Assembly (NCBI RefSeq): GCF_003148775.1
Contig: NZ_QGGW01000009.1
Location: 1-64,000, forward strand
Source: Roseicyclus mahoneyensis
GTDB taxonomy: Bacteria > Pseudomonadota > Alphaproteobacteria > Rhodobacterales > Rhodobacteraceae
Length of the DNA stretch: 64,000 nucleotides
Direction of reading: 5' to 3'
Part shown: in pieces, positions 36,578 through 45,906 of the stretch
Numbering within the stretch: the first letter of the stretch is position 1
Layout: every line of letters begins with the position of its first letter
Made by a program: the position numbers and the translations under genes
Notes under the pieces: model-generated
Database searches by the model: none
The model's input: the letters and a program-made list of their open reading frames with translations, nothing else
What the model was told of the DNA's origin: nothing

Positions 36578-37441
36578 TCAGTCTTGCAAACCGTAGCCCA
36601 TCCGCACCGGCACCAGCCGCTCGGGCGGGGCAATCCCCCAAGCCGGGATCTGGGCCCGCGCCCGCGCGACCGCCTCAAGATCGAGATCGAGGACACGGAT
36701 CATCGGCGCCTCCTCCCCCAGATCGGCCAGCACCACGCCCCATGGATCGACGGCCAGCGCGTGGCCATAGGTCTGCCGCCCGTCAGCATGGTGGCCCGCC
36801 TGCGCTGCCGCCAGAACGAAAGCGCCCGTCTCGATCGCGCGGGCGCGCAGCAACACCTCCCAATGGGCGCGGCCGGTGGGCACGGTGAAGGCCGAGGGCG
36901 CGACCATCAGCACGGCGCCCGCCTGCGCATAGGCGCGGTAGAGATAGGCGAACCGCATGTCGTAGCAGATGCTCAACCCGATGGGGCCCCATGGCGTCTG
37001 CGCCAGCACGGCCTGCGTGCCGGGGGCAAAGCGTTTCGACTCGCCGATGGGCGCCTGCCCGTCCAGCGTCACGTCGAAGAGATGGATCTTGTCGTAGTCC
37101 GCCACGATCCCCCCACCCGCGTCGATCAGGCTGGAATGGTTCAGGAACCGCCCGTCGGGGCCGCGCACCGGGGTCGATCCGGTGTGAATCCACAGCCCAT
37201 GTTGCGCCGCCAGATCGCGGCAGGCGGCGATGAAGGGGTCATCCCCGGCCGCTACCACCTGTTGTTGCGACGTCTCGGGGTTGCGGTTCATCAGCCCCGC
37301 CACTTCGGGCAGGGCCAAAAGATCGGCCCCTTCCCCCGCCGCCTGTTCCGCCAGCCGGGCGACGGTGGCAATATTGGCCGCGTGAGTATCGGCCGAACAC
37401 ATCTGCGCCAGCGCGGCGCGCAGGACGGGGGCCGCCGTCAC
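36578..37441 (-). CDS. Carbon-nitrogen hydrolase (nitrilase superfamily, Nit2-like)
   Basis: 287 residues; hydrolyses an amide or deaminated glutathione-type compound. The catalytic triad is intact: Glu46 in ALPEVAG, Lys118 in DYDKIHLFD, Cys159 in SICYDMRF. The length and FDVTLDG resemble the Nit1/Nit2 omega-amidase branch. The start is GTG, overlapping by two bases the stop (GTGA) of a 19-codon upstream frame with a strong ribosome site, so initiation may be coupled. Downstream is the TPR/GT32-like gene after 67 bases. Probably a cytosolic metabolite-repair enzyme; the exact substrate is not defined. Confidence 0.88.
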   Translation of the reverse strand: MTAAPVLRAALAQMCSADTHAANIATVARLAEQAAGEGADLLALPEVAGLMNRNPETSQQQVVAAGDDPFIAACRDLAAQHGLWIHTGSTPVRGPDGRFLNHSSLIDAGGGIVADYDKIHLFDVTLDGQAPIGESKRFAPGTQAVLAQTPWGPIGLSICYDMRFAYLYRAYAQAGAVLMVAPSAFTVPTGRAHWEVLLRARAIETGAFVLAAAQAGHHADGRQTYGHALAVDPWGVVLADLGEEAPMIRVLDLDLEAVARARAQIPAWGIAPPERLVPVRMGYGLQD

Positions 37442-37497
37442 GCTTGCACCCGCGGGTCAGGCCCGGTGTAGCGACCTTGGACTGGTTCGGAAATCAT
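37438..37497 (-). CDS. Possible 19-codon leader ORF overlapping the nitrilase start
   Basis: ATG complementary to 37495-37497, preceded by a strong GGGAGGGG ribosome site, reads MISEPVQGRYTGPDPRVQA and stops at the TGA that shares two bases with the nitrilase GTG. It may serve translational coupling. Too short for homology; it could also be chance. Confidence 0.35.
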   Translation of the reverse strand: MISEPVQGRYTGPDPRVQA

Positions 37498-37584
37498 GCT
37501 GCCCCTCCCGGTGGTGCTCAGTCTCAGATTAGCGAGGCGCGTGGCGATTTGCCAACACCACGCCAGACCGGTCGGGCAAAGCGA

Positions 37585-38226
37585 TCAACTCTGTGGCAGC
37601 AGCGCGATCAACCGCTCCACCTCCGGGCCCAGCACCTCCACGATCAGGGCGACGCCCGCCGCATTGGGGTGGATGCCGTCGCTTTGCATGTAGGCGACCA
37701 TGGCCGCGCGCGTATCGGCCTCGGCGGCGGCATTCAGCGCATCGAAAAAGCTGCCCGCGTGCAGCACGCCGTAAGCCTCCGCCAGTTCCGGATACATCGC
37801 GTCGAAGGCCTGCTTGAATTCGGGCCCGTAATTGCCCGGCGCCTCCATCCCCACCAACAGCACCGCGACCCCCGCCGCCTCCGCTGCCTGCAGGATGCCC
37901 TCTAGATTCGCGCGGCTCGCCTCCGGCGGGATGGCGCGCAGCAGATCGTTGCCGCCCAAGGCCACGATCATCGCGTCCACCTCCGGCGTCAGCGTCCAGC
38001 CCACGCGCGCCAGCCCCCCCGCCGTGGTGTCACCCGACACGCCTGCATTCACGACCGCCACATCATGGCCCCGCGCCCGCAGCCAATCGTGCAACTGCAC
38101 GGTGAACCCGTCTTCCTGCAAAAGCCCGTAACCCTGCGTCAGGCTGTCGCCCAATGCCGCGATCGTGATCTCCTGCGCCGCTGCGGGCGCGGCACAGCCC
38201 AGCACCAGCGCAATCACCTTGCCCAT
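37585..38226 (-). CDS. Exported SGNH-hydrolase arylesterase/lysophospholipase (TesA-like)
   Basis: 213 residues from the ATG complementary to 38224-38226. MGKVIALVLGCAAPAAA is a good signal peptide, so the enzyme is periplasmic. Block I ALGDSLTQGYG has the nucleophile Ser28. Block III is ALGGNDLLR with its oxyanion Asn. Block V is DGIHPNAAG with the Asp/His pair. An in-frame ATG 18 codons upstream (complement of 38278-38280) would add MTERLGLLVCLAYGAVAR and overlap the ABC gene's start codon; it is less likely. Divergent from the ABC transporter pair, an arrangement common for this esterase in proteobacteria. Confidence 0.9.
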   Translation of the reverse strand: MGKVIALVLGCAAPAAAQEITIAALGDSLTQGYGLLQEDGFTVQLHDWLRARGHDVAVVNAGVSGDTTAGGLARVGWTLTPEVDAMIVALGGNDLLRAIPPEASRANLEGILQAAEAAGVAVLLVGMEAPGNYGPEFKQAFDAMYPELAEAYGVLHAGSFFDALNAAAEADTRAAMVAYMQSDGIHPNAAGVALIVEVLGPEVERLIALLPQS

Positions 38227-38278
38227 GCGGGCCACGGCCCCATATGCCAGACACACAAGTAAACCGAGGCGTTCAGTC

Positions 38279-38982
<704 letters not shown>

Positions 38983-38986
<4 letters not shown>

Positions 38987-41508
38987 CCATCGCGATCCGC
39001 ATCGCAAGGCGGGAACTGCGCGGCGGGCTGAAGGGCTTTCGCATCTTTCTGGCCTGCCTTGCGCTTGGCGTGGCCGCCATCGCCGCCGTCGGCTCCGTGC
39101 GCGAGGCGATCCAGTCCGGTCTGACCCGCGAAGGCGCGGTGATCCTTGGCGGCGATGCCGAAATGTCTTTCACCTATCGCTTCGCGGACGAATCCGAACG
39201 CGCCTTCATGGACCAGACCGCCACCCGCGTCTCGGAAACCGTCGATTTCCGCTCCATGGTCGTGGTCGACCGTGATGGCGCACCGGACCGCGCACTGACA
39301 CAGGTGCGCGGCGTCGATGGCACCTACCCGCTCTACGGCAGCGTGGGCCTGTCGCCCGCGATCCCGCTGGCCGATGCGCTGGCCACCACCGATCTGCCCG
39401 GCGCGGTGATGGACCAGATCCTGATCGACCGCTTGGCGCTGCAGATCGGCGACAGCTTCCGCCTCGGCACGCAGGATTTCCAACTGCGCGCCGCCTTGAC
39501 CATTGAGCCCGATGGCGCCTCCGGTGGCTTCGGCCTTGGCCCGCGCACGATCGTCACGCTGGCGGGGCTTTCCGGGTCCGGCCTGCTGACCCCCGGCACG
39601 CTCTACGAATCCCAGTACCGCCTTGCGCTGCCGCCCGAAGCCGACCTTGAAGCCACCGCTACGCAAGCCCGTACCCTGTTCGAGGATACCGGCATGCGCT
39701 GGCGCGACAGCCGCAACGGCGCGCCCGGCGTGCAGGACTTCGTCGACCGCATCGGTGCCTTTCTTGTGCTGGTCGGGCTTGCCGGGTTGGCCGTGGGCGG
39801 TGTCGGCGTCTCCTCGGCAGTGCGCGCCTATCTCGACGGCAAGATCGAAACCATCGCCACGCTCAAGACGCTGGGCGCCGAAAGCCGCACGATCTTTGCC
39901 GCCTACCTGATCCAGATCGGCCTGCTCACCGGGCTGGGCCTCTCCCTCGGCCTGATCCTCGGCGCGCTTCTGCCCTTCGTCTTTGCCCCCCTGATCGCGG
40001 CACAACTGCCCGTGCCCATCGCCTTCGCGCTCTATCCCGGCCCGCTGGCAGAGGCCGCGGTTTATGGCACGCTGACGGCGCTGATCTTCACGCTCTGGCC
40101 GCTGGCCCGCACCGAACAGGTGCGCGCCGCCGCCCTGTTCCGCGACGCCGCTGGCCCGTCGCGCGGCTGGCCCCGGCCCGTTTACCTGATCGTCATTGCG
40201 GTCCTGTCGGTCGCGCTGATCGGGCTGGCCACGTGGCTCTCTGGCATCCCCCGGCTGGCGCTTGGGACGGCAGGCGGCATCGTCGGCGCCCTGCTGCTGC
40301 TGACCCTCTCTGCGCGCGGCATCCGCGCCCTGTCGCGCCGCCTTGCCCGCGCGCGCGTCTTGCGCGGCCACACCGCGCTGCGCACGGCGCTGGGTTCCGT
40401 CGGCGGGCCGGGGTCCGAGGCCACCAGCGTTGTGCTTTCCCTCGGTCTCGGCCTAGCCGTGCTAGCCTCCGTCGGCCAGATCGACAGCAACCTGCGTTCA
40501 GCGATCCAGCGCGACCTGCCGACCGTCGCGCCCTCGTATTTCTTCGTCGACATCCAGCCCGACCAGCTGCAACCCTTTCTCGACCGTGTCACCAATGACC
40601 CCGCCGTCAGCCGGGTGGAGACCGCGCCGATGCTGCGCGGCGTGATCACCCAGATCAACGGCCAGCGCGCCCGCGATGTGGCGGGCGATCACTGGGTGAT
40701 CCGGGGCGACCGGGGCGTGACCTATACCACCACCGCACCGCCCGCCGATCAGATCGTTGCGGGCACATGGTGGCCCGACGATTACGCAGGGCCGCCGCTG
40801 GTGGCCTTCGCCGCCGAGGAGGCGGGCGAGATCGGCCTGAGCCTTGGTGACACGATCACCGTCAATATCCTTGGCCGCGACATCACCGCCGAAATCTCAG
40901 CCTTCCGCGAGGTGAGCTTCGAGAACGCAGGCATCGGCTTTGTGGTGACCATGTCGCAAAACGCGCTGGCGGGTGCGCCCCACACCCATATCGCCACCGT
41001 CTACGCCGAGGAAGCGGCCGAGGCCGCGATCCTGCGCGATGTGGCGGGGGCTGCCCCCAACATCACCGCGATCCGCGTGCGCGACGCGCTCGACCGCGTG
41101 GCCGATGCGCTGCGCAGCCTTGCCGCCGCCACATCCTACGGCGCGGCGGCCACTTTGGTCACGGGCTTCATCGTCCTGATCGGGGCGGCGGCAGCGGGCG
41201 AGCGTGGCCGTGTCTTCGAGGCGGCCGTGATGAAGACAATCGGCGCAAGCCGTGCGGGCATCCTGACCAGTTTCGCGCTTCGCTCCGCCATCCTTGGCGC
41301 CGCCGCGGGGATCGTGGCCATCATCGCGGGGGCGCTGGGTGGCTGGGCGGTGATGACCTTCGTGATGGACGCGCCCTATGCGTTCGAGCCGGTCTCGGCC
41401 GTGGCTATCATCGTGGGTGGCGCGATGGCCACGCTGCTCTCGGGTCTTGCCTTCGCATGGCGTCCGCTGTCGGCGCGCCCGGCGCGGGTGTTGCGCGCGC
41501 GCGACTGA
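38983..41508 (+). CDS. FtsX-family ABC permease (YbbP-like)
   Basis: 841 residues with one N-terminal transmembrane helix (about 20-40), a large periplasmic region, a central group of membrane segments (about 255-410 and beyond), and a last FtsX module near 715-841. This is the YbbP layout. Coupled by a four-base overlap to the ATPase gene. The complex probably moves a lipid or hydrophobic compound out of the inner membrane, or works mechanically like MacB; the substrate is unknown. The next gene, a phosphatase, starts 61 bases downstream in the same direction. Confidence 0.9.
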
Positions 41509-41569
41509 TGGCGGCAGCAACGATGCCCCACCCCTTGCCAAGCCGCGTCGCAAGGCGCAGGTGACCACC

Positions 41570-42370
41570 ATGTTGCGCCCGCTTCGGTCCCTTCTGAGCC
41601 GCAAACCCGCCGTCTCCGTCAGCCCGGCGCAAACCGCGCCGGACCTGCCCCGCCCGGAGCGGACGACCTATGTGGTCGGTGACCTGCACGGCCGGTCAGA
41701 CCTGCTGGAACTGATGCTGGAACTGATCGACGCCCATATCGGTGGAACCGGCAGCATCGACCCCAAGCTTGTGTTTGTCGGCGACTACATCGACCACGGC
41801 CCCGACAGCGCGGGGGTGGTGGCGCGGATGCGGGAGTTGACGCGGGATTTCCCAGAAAACGTAACCTGTCTGATGGGCAATCACGAACGCATGCTTCTCG
41901 ATTTCCTTGCGGACCCGGCGCTGCGGGGGCCGCGCTGGCTGCGCGAAGGCGGCGCGGCGACGCTGCGAAGCTACCGGATTGATGCCGCTGATCTTGACCC
42001 GACAGCCCCACCCGAGGCTTGGGCCGACGCCGCAAGACGCCTTGCAAAGGCGCTTGGAGAGGATGGGCAAGACTGGCTGGATCAGCTACCGCTCAGCTGG
42101 TCGTCGGGCAATCTGTGGGTGGTGCACGCCGGTGCAGACCCCGCACGCGCGATGCCCGACCAGACCGCGCGCGTCCTGTTATGGGGCCACCCCGAGTTCG
42201 ACAGCGCCCCGCGCGGCGATGACGCATGGGTCGCGCATGGCCATGTCGAACGCGACACGCCCGAGATCCATGACGGTCGGATCGGCGTCGATACCGCCGC
42301 ATGGTCGACCGGACGGTTGACGGCCGTGGCCATCAAGCCCAATGGCACCCACGCCTTTTTACAGACCTGA
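41570..42370 (+). CDS. PPP-family serine/threonine protein phosphatase (metallophosphatase)
   Basis: 266 residues from the ATG at 41570, which gives a normal N-terminus; a start within the permease gene is unlikely. The metal-binding motifs are complete: GDLHGR (Asp38, His40), GDYIDHGP (Asp72, His76), GNHE (Asn104, His105), and later histidines in VVHAGAD and AHGHVE. This matches bacterial PrpA/PrpE or ApaH-like phosphatases, with two catalytic metals. It may dephosphorylate proteins or diadenosine polyphosphates; the sequence alone does not decide. It ends five bases before the convergent mrpG. Confidence 0.88.
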   Translation: MLRPLRSLLSRKPAVSVSPAQTAPDLPRPERTTYVVGDLHGRSDLLELMLELIDAHIGGTGSIDPKLVFVGDYIDHGPDSAGVVARMRELTRDFPENVTCLMGNHERMLLDFLADPALRGPRWLREGGAATLRSYRIDAADLDPTAPPEAWADAARRLAKALGEDGQDWLDQLPLSWSSGNLWVVHAGADPARAMPDQTARVLLWGHPEFDSAPRGDDAWVAHGHVERDTPEIHDGRIGVDTAAWSTGRLTAVAIKPNGTHAFLQT

Positions 42371-42375
42371 GGCGC

Positions 42376-42705
42376 CTAGCCGCGCAGCTTGTCCTCGGCA
42401 CCGGCCTCGATCTTGGTGCGCCACAATGGCGTGCCGTCCCGAAAGGCCGCGCGGCCGATCATGTGGGCGGCGACGGGTGCCGTCAGCAGCAGGAACAAGA
42501 TCGCCGCGATGGCCCGTGTGATCGTGGCCGCATCTCCGAAATAGATGGCAACCGCCACAAGGATCAGACCTGCCCCAAGCGTGCCTGCCTTGGTCGAGGC
42601 ATGCATCCGGATCAACACATCGGGCAGGCGCAAGACGCCAAGCCCCGCGACAAAGCAGAAAAACCCGCCCAGCACCACCAATCCTGCCATGATCCACTCA
42701 GCCAT
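42376..42705 (-). CDS. mrpG: Na+/H+ antiporter subunit MrpG
   Basis: Last subunit of the seven-gene Mrp complex, 109 residues. Starts MAEWIMAGLVVLGGFFCFVA, with three hydrophobic segments and the family motif LRLPDVLIRMHASTKAGTLG. Its ATG lies eight bases inside the end of mrpF, so translation is coupled. The Mrp complex exports Na+ in exchange for H+ and supports pH and salt homeostasis; MrpG is needed for assembly. The convergent phosphatase gene stops five bases away. Confidence 0.93.
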   Translation of the reverse strand: MAEWIMAGLVVLGGFFCFVAGLGVLRLPDVLIRMHASTKAGTLGAGLILVAVAIYFGDAATITRAIAAILFLLLTAPVAAHMIGRAAFRDGTPLWRTKIEAGAEDKLRG

Positions 42706-43024
42706 TGGCGTCTTCCTTGCTGTCTGGGGTCTCCATCCGGGGCGGGTCATCGCCTCTCAGGGTGCGGCGCTCGACGAACCGGGCCAGCGCGACCGTGGCA
42801 AGAAACCCGACAAGGGCCAGCACGATTGCCACGTCCACAAAGGCCGTATCCTCCGACAAGATCGCGTAGAGACCGCAAAAACTGACGATCAGAACCGTCA
42901 TCATGTCGAGCGCGACGATCCGGTCGGGCAGGCTTGGCCCCAAGACCAGCCGGATGAAGGCAAAGACAACCCCCAGCATCACCAGAACAAAGGACACGTT
43001 GATCGCTGTTCCCAGAATATCCAT
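42698..43024 (-). CDS. mrpF: Na+/H+ antiporter subunit MrpF
   Basis: 108 residues from the ATG complementary to 43022-43024 (MDILGTAINVSFVLVMLGVV); ten extra codons upstream are not family-like. It has three hydrophobic helices and the conserved RLVLGPSLPDRIVALDMM loop. It lies five bases after mrpE and overlaps mrpG by eight. Belongs to the Mrp cation/proton antiporter of the inner membrane. Confidence 0.93.
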   Translation of the reverse strand: MDILGTAINVSFVLVMLGVVFAFIRLVLGPSLPDRIVALDMMTVLIVSFCGLYAILSEDTAFVDVAIVLALVGFLATVALARFVERRTLRGDDPPRMETPDSKEDANG

Positions 43025-43029
43025 GGCGT

Positions 43030-43509
43030 CTACTCCGTTGCCTCGATGACCCAACGTTCGATGCCCTCGGTGATCTGGCGACGGATCTCGTCGGGATCAT
43101 CGGCGAACATGGCGTGAATGTAGAGGGTGCTGTTGTCCTCTGTCACATCAAGGCTGAGCGTGCCCGGCGTCAACGAGATCAGGTTGGTCACCAGCAAGAT
43201 ATCCATCTCGCGCGTCACCTTCAGCGGCACCGAGATTATGCCGGGCCGCGCCTTTTGGGTGGGCGTCAGCACGTCCCATACCACCTGAAGCGAGGACACC
43301 ACCAGTTCGCGCAAGAACAGGACGATCAGCTTGGTCCACTTGGCGGCACGGCGGAAATAGCTGTCACAGCCGGGATAGAGAGACCGGGTGAGATACAGGC
43401 ACACCGACCCCAGCACAAAGCCCACGGCCAATCCGCTCAGCGTGATGTTGCCGGTCAAGGCCGCCCATGCCACCGCCAACGCCATGTTAAGGACAAATAT
43501 GTTGATCAT
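43030..43509 (-). CDS. mrpE: Na+/H+ antiporter subunit MrpE
   Basis: 159 residues, with two N-terminal hydrophobic helices (MINIFVLNMALAVAWAAL and FVLGSVCLYL regions) and a cytosolic C-terminal domain with LISLTPGTLSLDV, typical of MrpE. The ATG overlaps the mrpD stop by four bases. Peripheral Mrp subunit needed for stable complex formation. No oddities in length or composition. Confidence 0.93.
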   Translation of the reverse strand: MINIFVLNMALAVAWAALTGNITLSGLAVGFVLGSVCLYLTRSLYPGCDSYFRRAAKWTKLIVLFLRELVVSSLQVVWDVLTPTQKARPGIISVPLKVTREMDILLVTNLISLTPGTLSLDVTEDNSTLYIHAMFADDPDEIRRQITEGIERWVIEATE

Positions 43510-45107
43510 GGCGCGACCTCCGTCTCGGGTGTCTCGGGCAAGGCGTCGACGCCGTCCGGAACGGGCACGTCAGGGGTGGCGAACCCGGTGCTGCCCGACA
43601 GGTCAGGAACGTCAGACGTGCCCAGAACGGCTGCCACATAGTCGGTCGGATCCAGCAACTGGGCTGCCGCGCGTTCGGCGAATTGCACGAAGGGCTCGGG
43701 GAAGAACCCGATCACGCAGGTCATCCCAGCCAACACCGCGATGGGCGTCAGAAGCGCTGCACGGTCGGTGCCTGACAATTGCGACAGCCGCGGCTCGGCC
43801 CCGTCGGGGTGCGGCTTCCAAAACGCGTTGCCCCAGATCTTGGTCATCGAATAGATCGTGAGCAGCCCCACCGCCAGCGCCACACCAGCCAGAACATAGT
43901 GCTCGGCATCGAGCGAGGCCTTGATGAGCACATATTTCGCCCAGAAGCCCGAGAGCGGTGGAAAGCCCGCCAGCGAAAAGGCCGGGATCAGGAACAACAG
44001 GCCCAGCAGGGGCGCGTGGCGATAGAGGCCCCCGATCCGATCCAGATCGGTCGACCCCGCGATTCGCTGCGCGACGCCCGCGACAAGGAAGAGGTTCGCC
44101 TTCACGATGATGTGGTGGACAAGGTAGAACACCGCCCCCACCAGCGCCAAAGGCGTGTAGAGCGCAAGACCAAGGATCATATAGCCGATCTGGCTGACGA
44201 TGTGGAACGACAAGATGCGGCGGAAATCGTTCATCGCGGCCGCACCCAGAACGCCCGTCACCATGGTGAAGCCCGCCACCCACAGCAAGATCGTATGGGT
44301 ATAGGCCACATCGGTGGTGAAGATCAGCGTGAAGGTCCGGATCAGCGCGTAGACGCCCACCTTGGTCAGCAGGCCCGCGAAGATCGCCGAGACCGAAAAG
44401 GCGGGCGTGTGGTAGCTCGCCGGCAGCCAGAAGAACAACGGGAACACAGCCGCCTTCACACCGAAGGCGATCATGAACATCACCGCGATGACGACCAGAA
44501 GACCGGGGTTCTCGACCCGCTGCACAGCGCCATGCAGGTCCGCCATGTTGAGTGTGCCGGTCATCCCGTAAAGAAGGCCCACACCGGCCAGAAACAGGAT
44601 CGTGGAGACCAGGTTGAGGGTCACATACTTGATGCCGCCATCCAGCTGCATCTTCTGCCCGCCAAGGATCAGCAGGCCAAAAGACGAGATCAGCATCACC
44701 TCGAACCAGACGTAGAGGTTGAAGATGTCGCCGGTCAGGAAGGCACCGCAGACACCGGCCAGCAGCACCTGGAACAAGGCGTGATAGCCCAGCGCCTCCT
44801 TGCGCTGGTCGATGTCGGACAGGGCGTAGACCGCGACAGCCAACCCGGTGATGCCGGTGATGACCACCATCACCGCGCTCAGCAGGTCGGCCACCAGCGT
44901 GATGCCGAAAGGTGCCGCCCATTGGCCCATCTGGGCCGCGACCACGCCGTCATCCAGCACCTCGATCATCAGCACGATCGAGGCTGCCAGCAGGGCCGCG
45001 GACCCGATGACGGACAGCCAGCGCCCTTCGGGTCCGCGCCGGAACAAGAAGGCCAGCACGGCGGTCGCAAAGGGGATGATGATGGGGCTTGCGAGAACCC
45101 AGCTCAT
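43506..45107 (-). CDS. mrpD: Na+/H+ antiporter subunit MrpD
   Basis: 533 residues, a multi-helix proton-translocating subunit homologous to NuoL/M/N of complex I. Visible family features are the LYVWFEVMLISSFGLLILGG stretch (helix with the key Glu), FPLFFWLPASYHTPAFSVSA with the conserved Lys/His region upstream, and LAGFPPLSGFWAKYVLIKA. A Pro/Asp-rich tail of about 35 residues ends the protein. It overlaps mrpC and mrpE by four bases each (ATGA). Together with MrpA it forms the ion paths of the antiporter. Confidence 0.95.
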   Translation of the reverse strand: MSWVLASPIIIPFATAVLAFLFRRGPEGRWLSVIGSAALLAASIVLMIEVLDDGVVAAQMGQWAAPFGITLVADLLSAVMVVITGITGLAVAVYALSDIDQRKEALGYHALFQVLLAGVCGAFLTGDIFNLYVWFEVMLISSFGLLILGGQKMQLDGGIKYVTLNLVSTILFLAGVGLLYGMTGTLNMADLHGAVQRVENPGLLVVIAVMFMIAFGVKAAVFPLFFWLPASYHTPAFSVSAIFAGLLTKVGVYALIRTFTLIFTTDVAYTHTILLWVAGFTMVTGVLGAAAMNDFRRILSFHIVSQIGYMILGLALYTPLALVGAVFYLVHHIIVKANLFLVAGVAQRIAGSTDLDRIGGLYRHAPLLGLLFLIPAFSLAGFPPLSGFWAKYVLIKASLDAEHYVLAGVALAVGLLTIYSMTKIWGNAFWKPHPDGAEPRLSQLSGTDRAALLTPIAVLAGMTCVIGFFPEPFVQFAERAAAQLLDPTDYVAAVLGTSDVPDLSGSTGFATPDVPVPDGVDALPETPETEVAP

Positions 45108-45478
45108 TTCGTGGGCTCCGCCTTGACGTCGATAGGTTCGGCCAGCCGCATCTCGTCGGAATTGAGCGTGCCAAGATTCTGGTAGGTCCGGTAGACCAGC
45201 GTGAGCGCAAAGGCGAAAAGGCCGAAGCCGATCACGATGGCCGTCAGCACCAGCGCCTGTGGCAGCGCATTGGCGACCTCGGCCAGGGGCGCATCGGCGC
45301 CTTCGACGATCAGTGGCGGCGCCTCGGGGGTCAGGCGACCCGAGACGAAGATCACGAGATTGGCCGCATTCGAGATCAAGATCAGCCCGAACAGAAACCG
45401 AAGCACGCTGCGCGCGAGCATGAGGTAGACAGAGGCCGCGACCAGCACGCCGACCATGATGGCTATCAAGATCTCCAT
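45104..45478 (-). CDS. mrpC: Na+/H+ antiporter subunit MrpC
   Basis: 124 residues from the ATG complementary to 45476-45478, overlapping the mrpB stop by one base (TGATG). NuoK-like, with three membrane helices; LMLARSVLRFLFGLILISNA and PQALVLTAIVIGFGLFAFAL are typical. The extra codons available upstream lie inside mrpB in another frame and are rejected. Part of the tightly packed mrp operon. Confidence 0.94.
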   Translation of the reverse strand: MEILIAIMVGVLVAASVYLMLARSVLRFLFGLILISNAANLVIFVSGRLTPEAPPLIVEGADAPLAEVANALPQALVLTAIVIGFGLFAFALTLVYRTYQNLGTLNSDEMRLAEPIDVKAEPTK

Positions 45479-45906
45479 CAGACTTCCTCCTCCAGCGCGA
45501 GCACGAGGGTCAGGATCGACCCGAAGACGACAAGGTAGACCCCGATGTCGAAGAACAGCACCGAACTGATCGGCAGGCCCTTGTCGTCGGGATCTGATGG
45601 ATCGGCGCCCGCAAACCACCATTGGCCGGTGAAGAAGGCTTCGCCAAAGAAGACCGCGAAGACACCCGAGGCAAGCGCGATACCCAGCCCGATCATGGCG
45701 ATGTCCTGCGGCTCGTGGCGCAGGGTGTCGCGGGTGGCCTGCGCGCCCATGGCGATGGCATGGAGCACGAAGCCCGTGGCGCCGATCAGCCCGCCGATGA
45801 AGCCACCGCCGGGCAGGTTGTGGCCCCTGAGCAGCATGAAGACCGAGAAAAGCAGCAACAGCGCCACAAGCAGTCGCGTCGCCGCGTTGAGGATGATGGA
45901 ATTCAT
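45478..45906 (-). CDS. mrpB: Na+/H+ antiporter subunit MrpB
   Basis: 142 residues with four hydrophobic segments. It begins [20 protein letters not shown] and contains [20 protein letters not shown], the MrpB signature. It overlaps mrpA by four bases and mrpC by one. Its presence as a separate gene marks this as the seven-gene Mrp type, not the rhizobial type with fused A and B subunits. Confidence 0.95.
   Translation of the reverse strand: MNSIILNAATRLLVALLLLFSVFMLLRGHNLPGGGFIGGLIGATGFVLHAIAMGAQATRDTLRHEPQDIAMIGLGIALASGVFAVFFGEAFFTGQWWFAGADPSDPDDKGLPISSVLFFDIGVYLVVFGSILTLVLALEEEV

Noticed and set aside
36511-36696. Upstream start for the TPR/GT32-like protein
   Set aside because: It would overlap the nitrilase coding end by 119 bases with Arg-rich non-family sequence.
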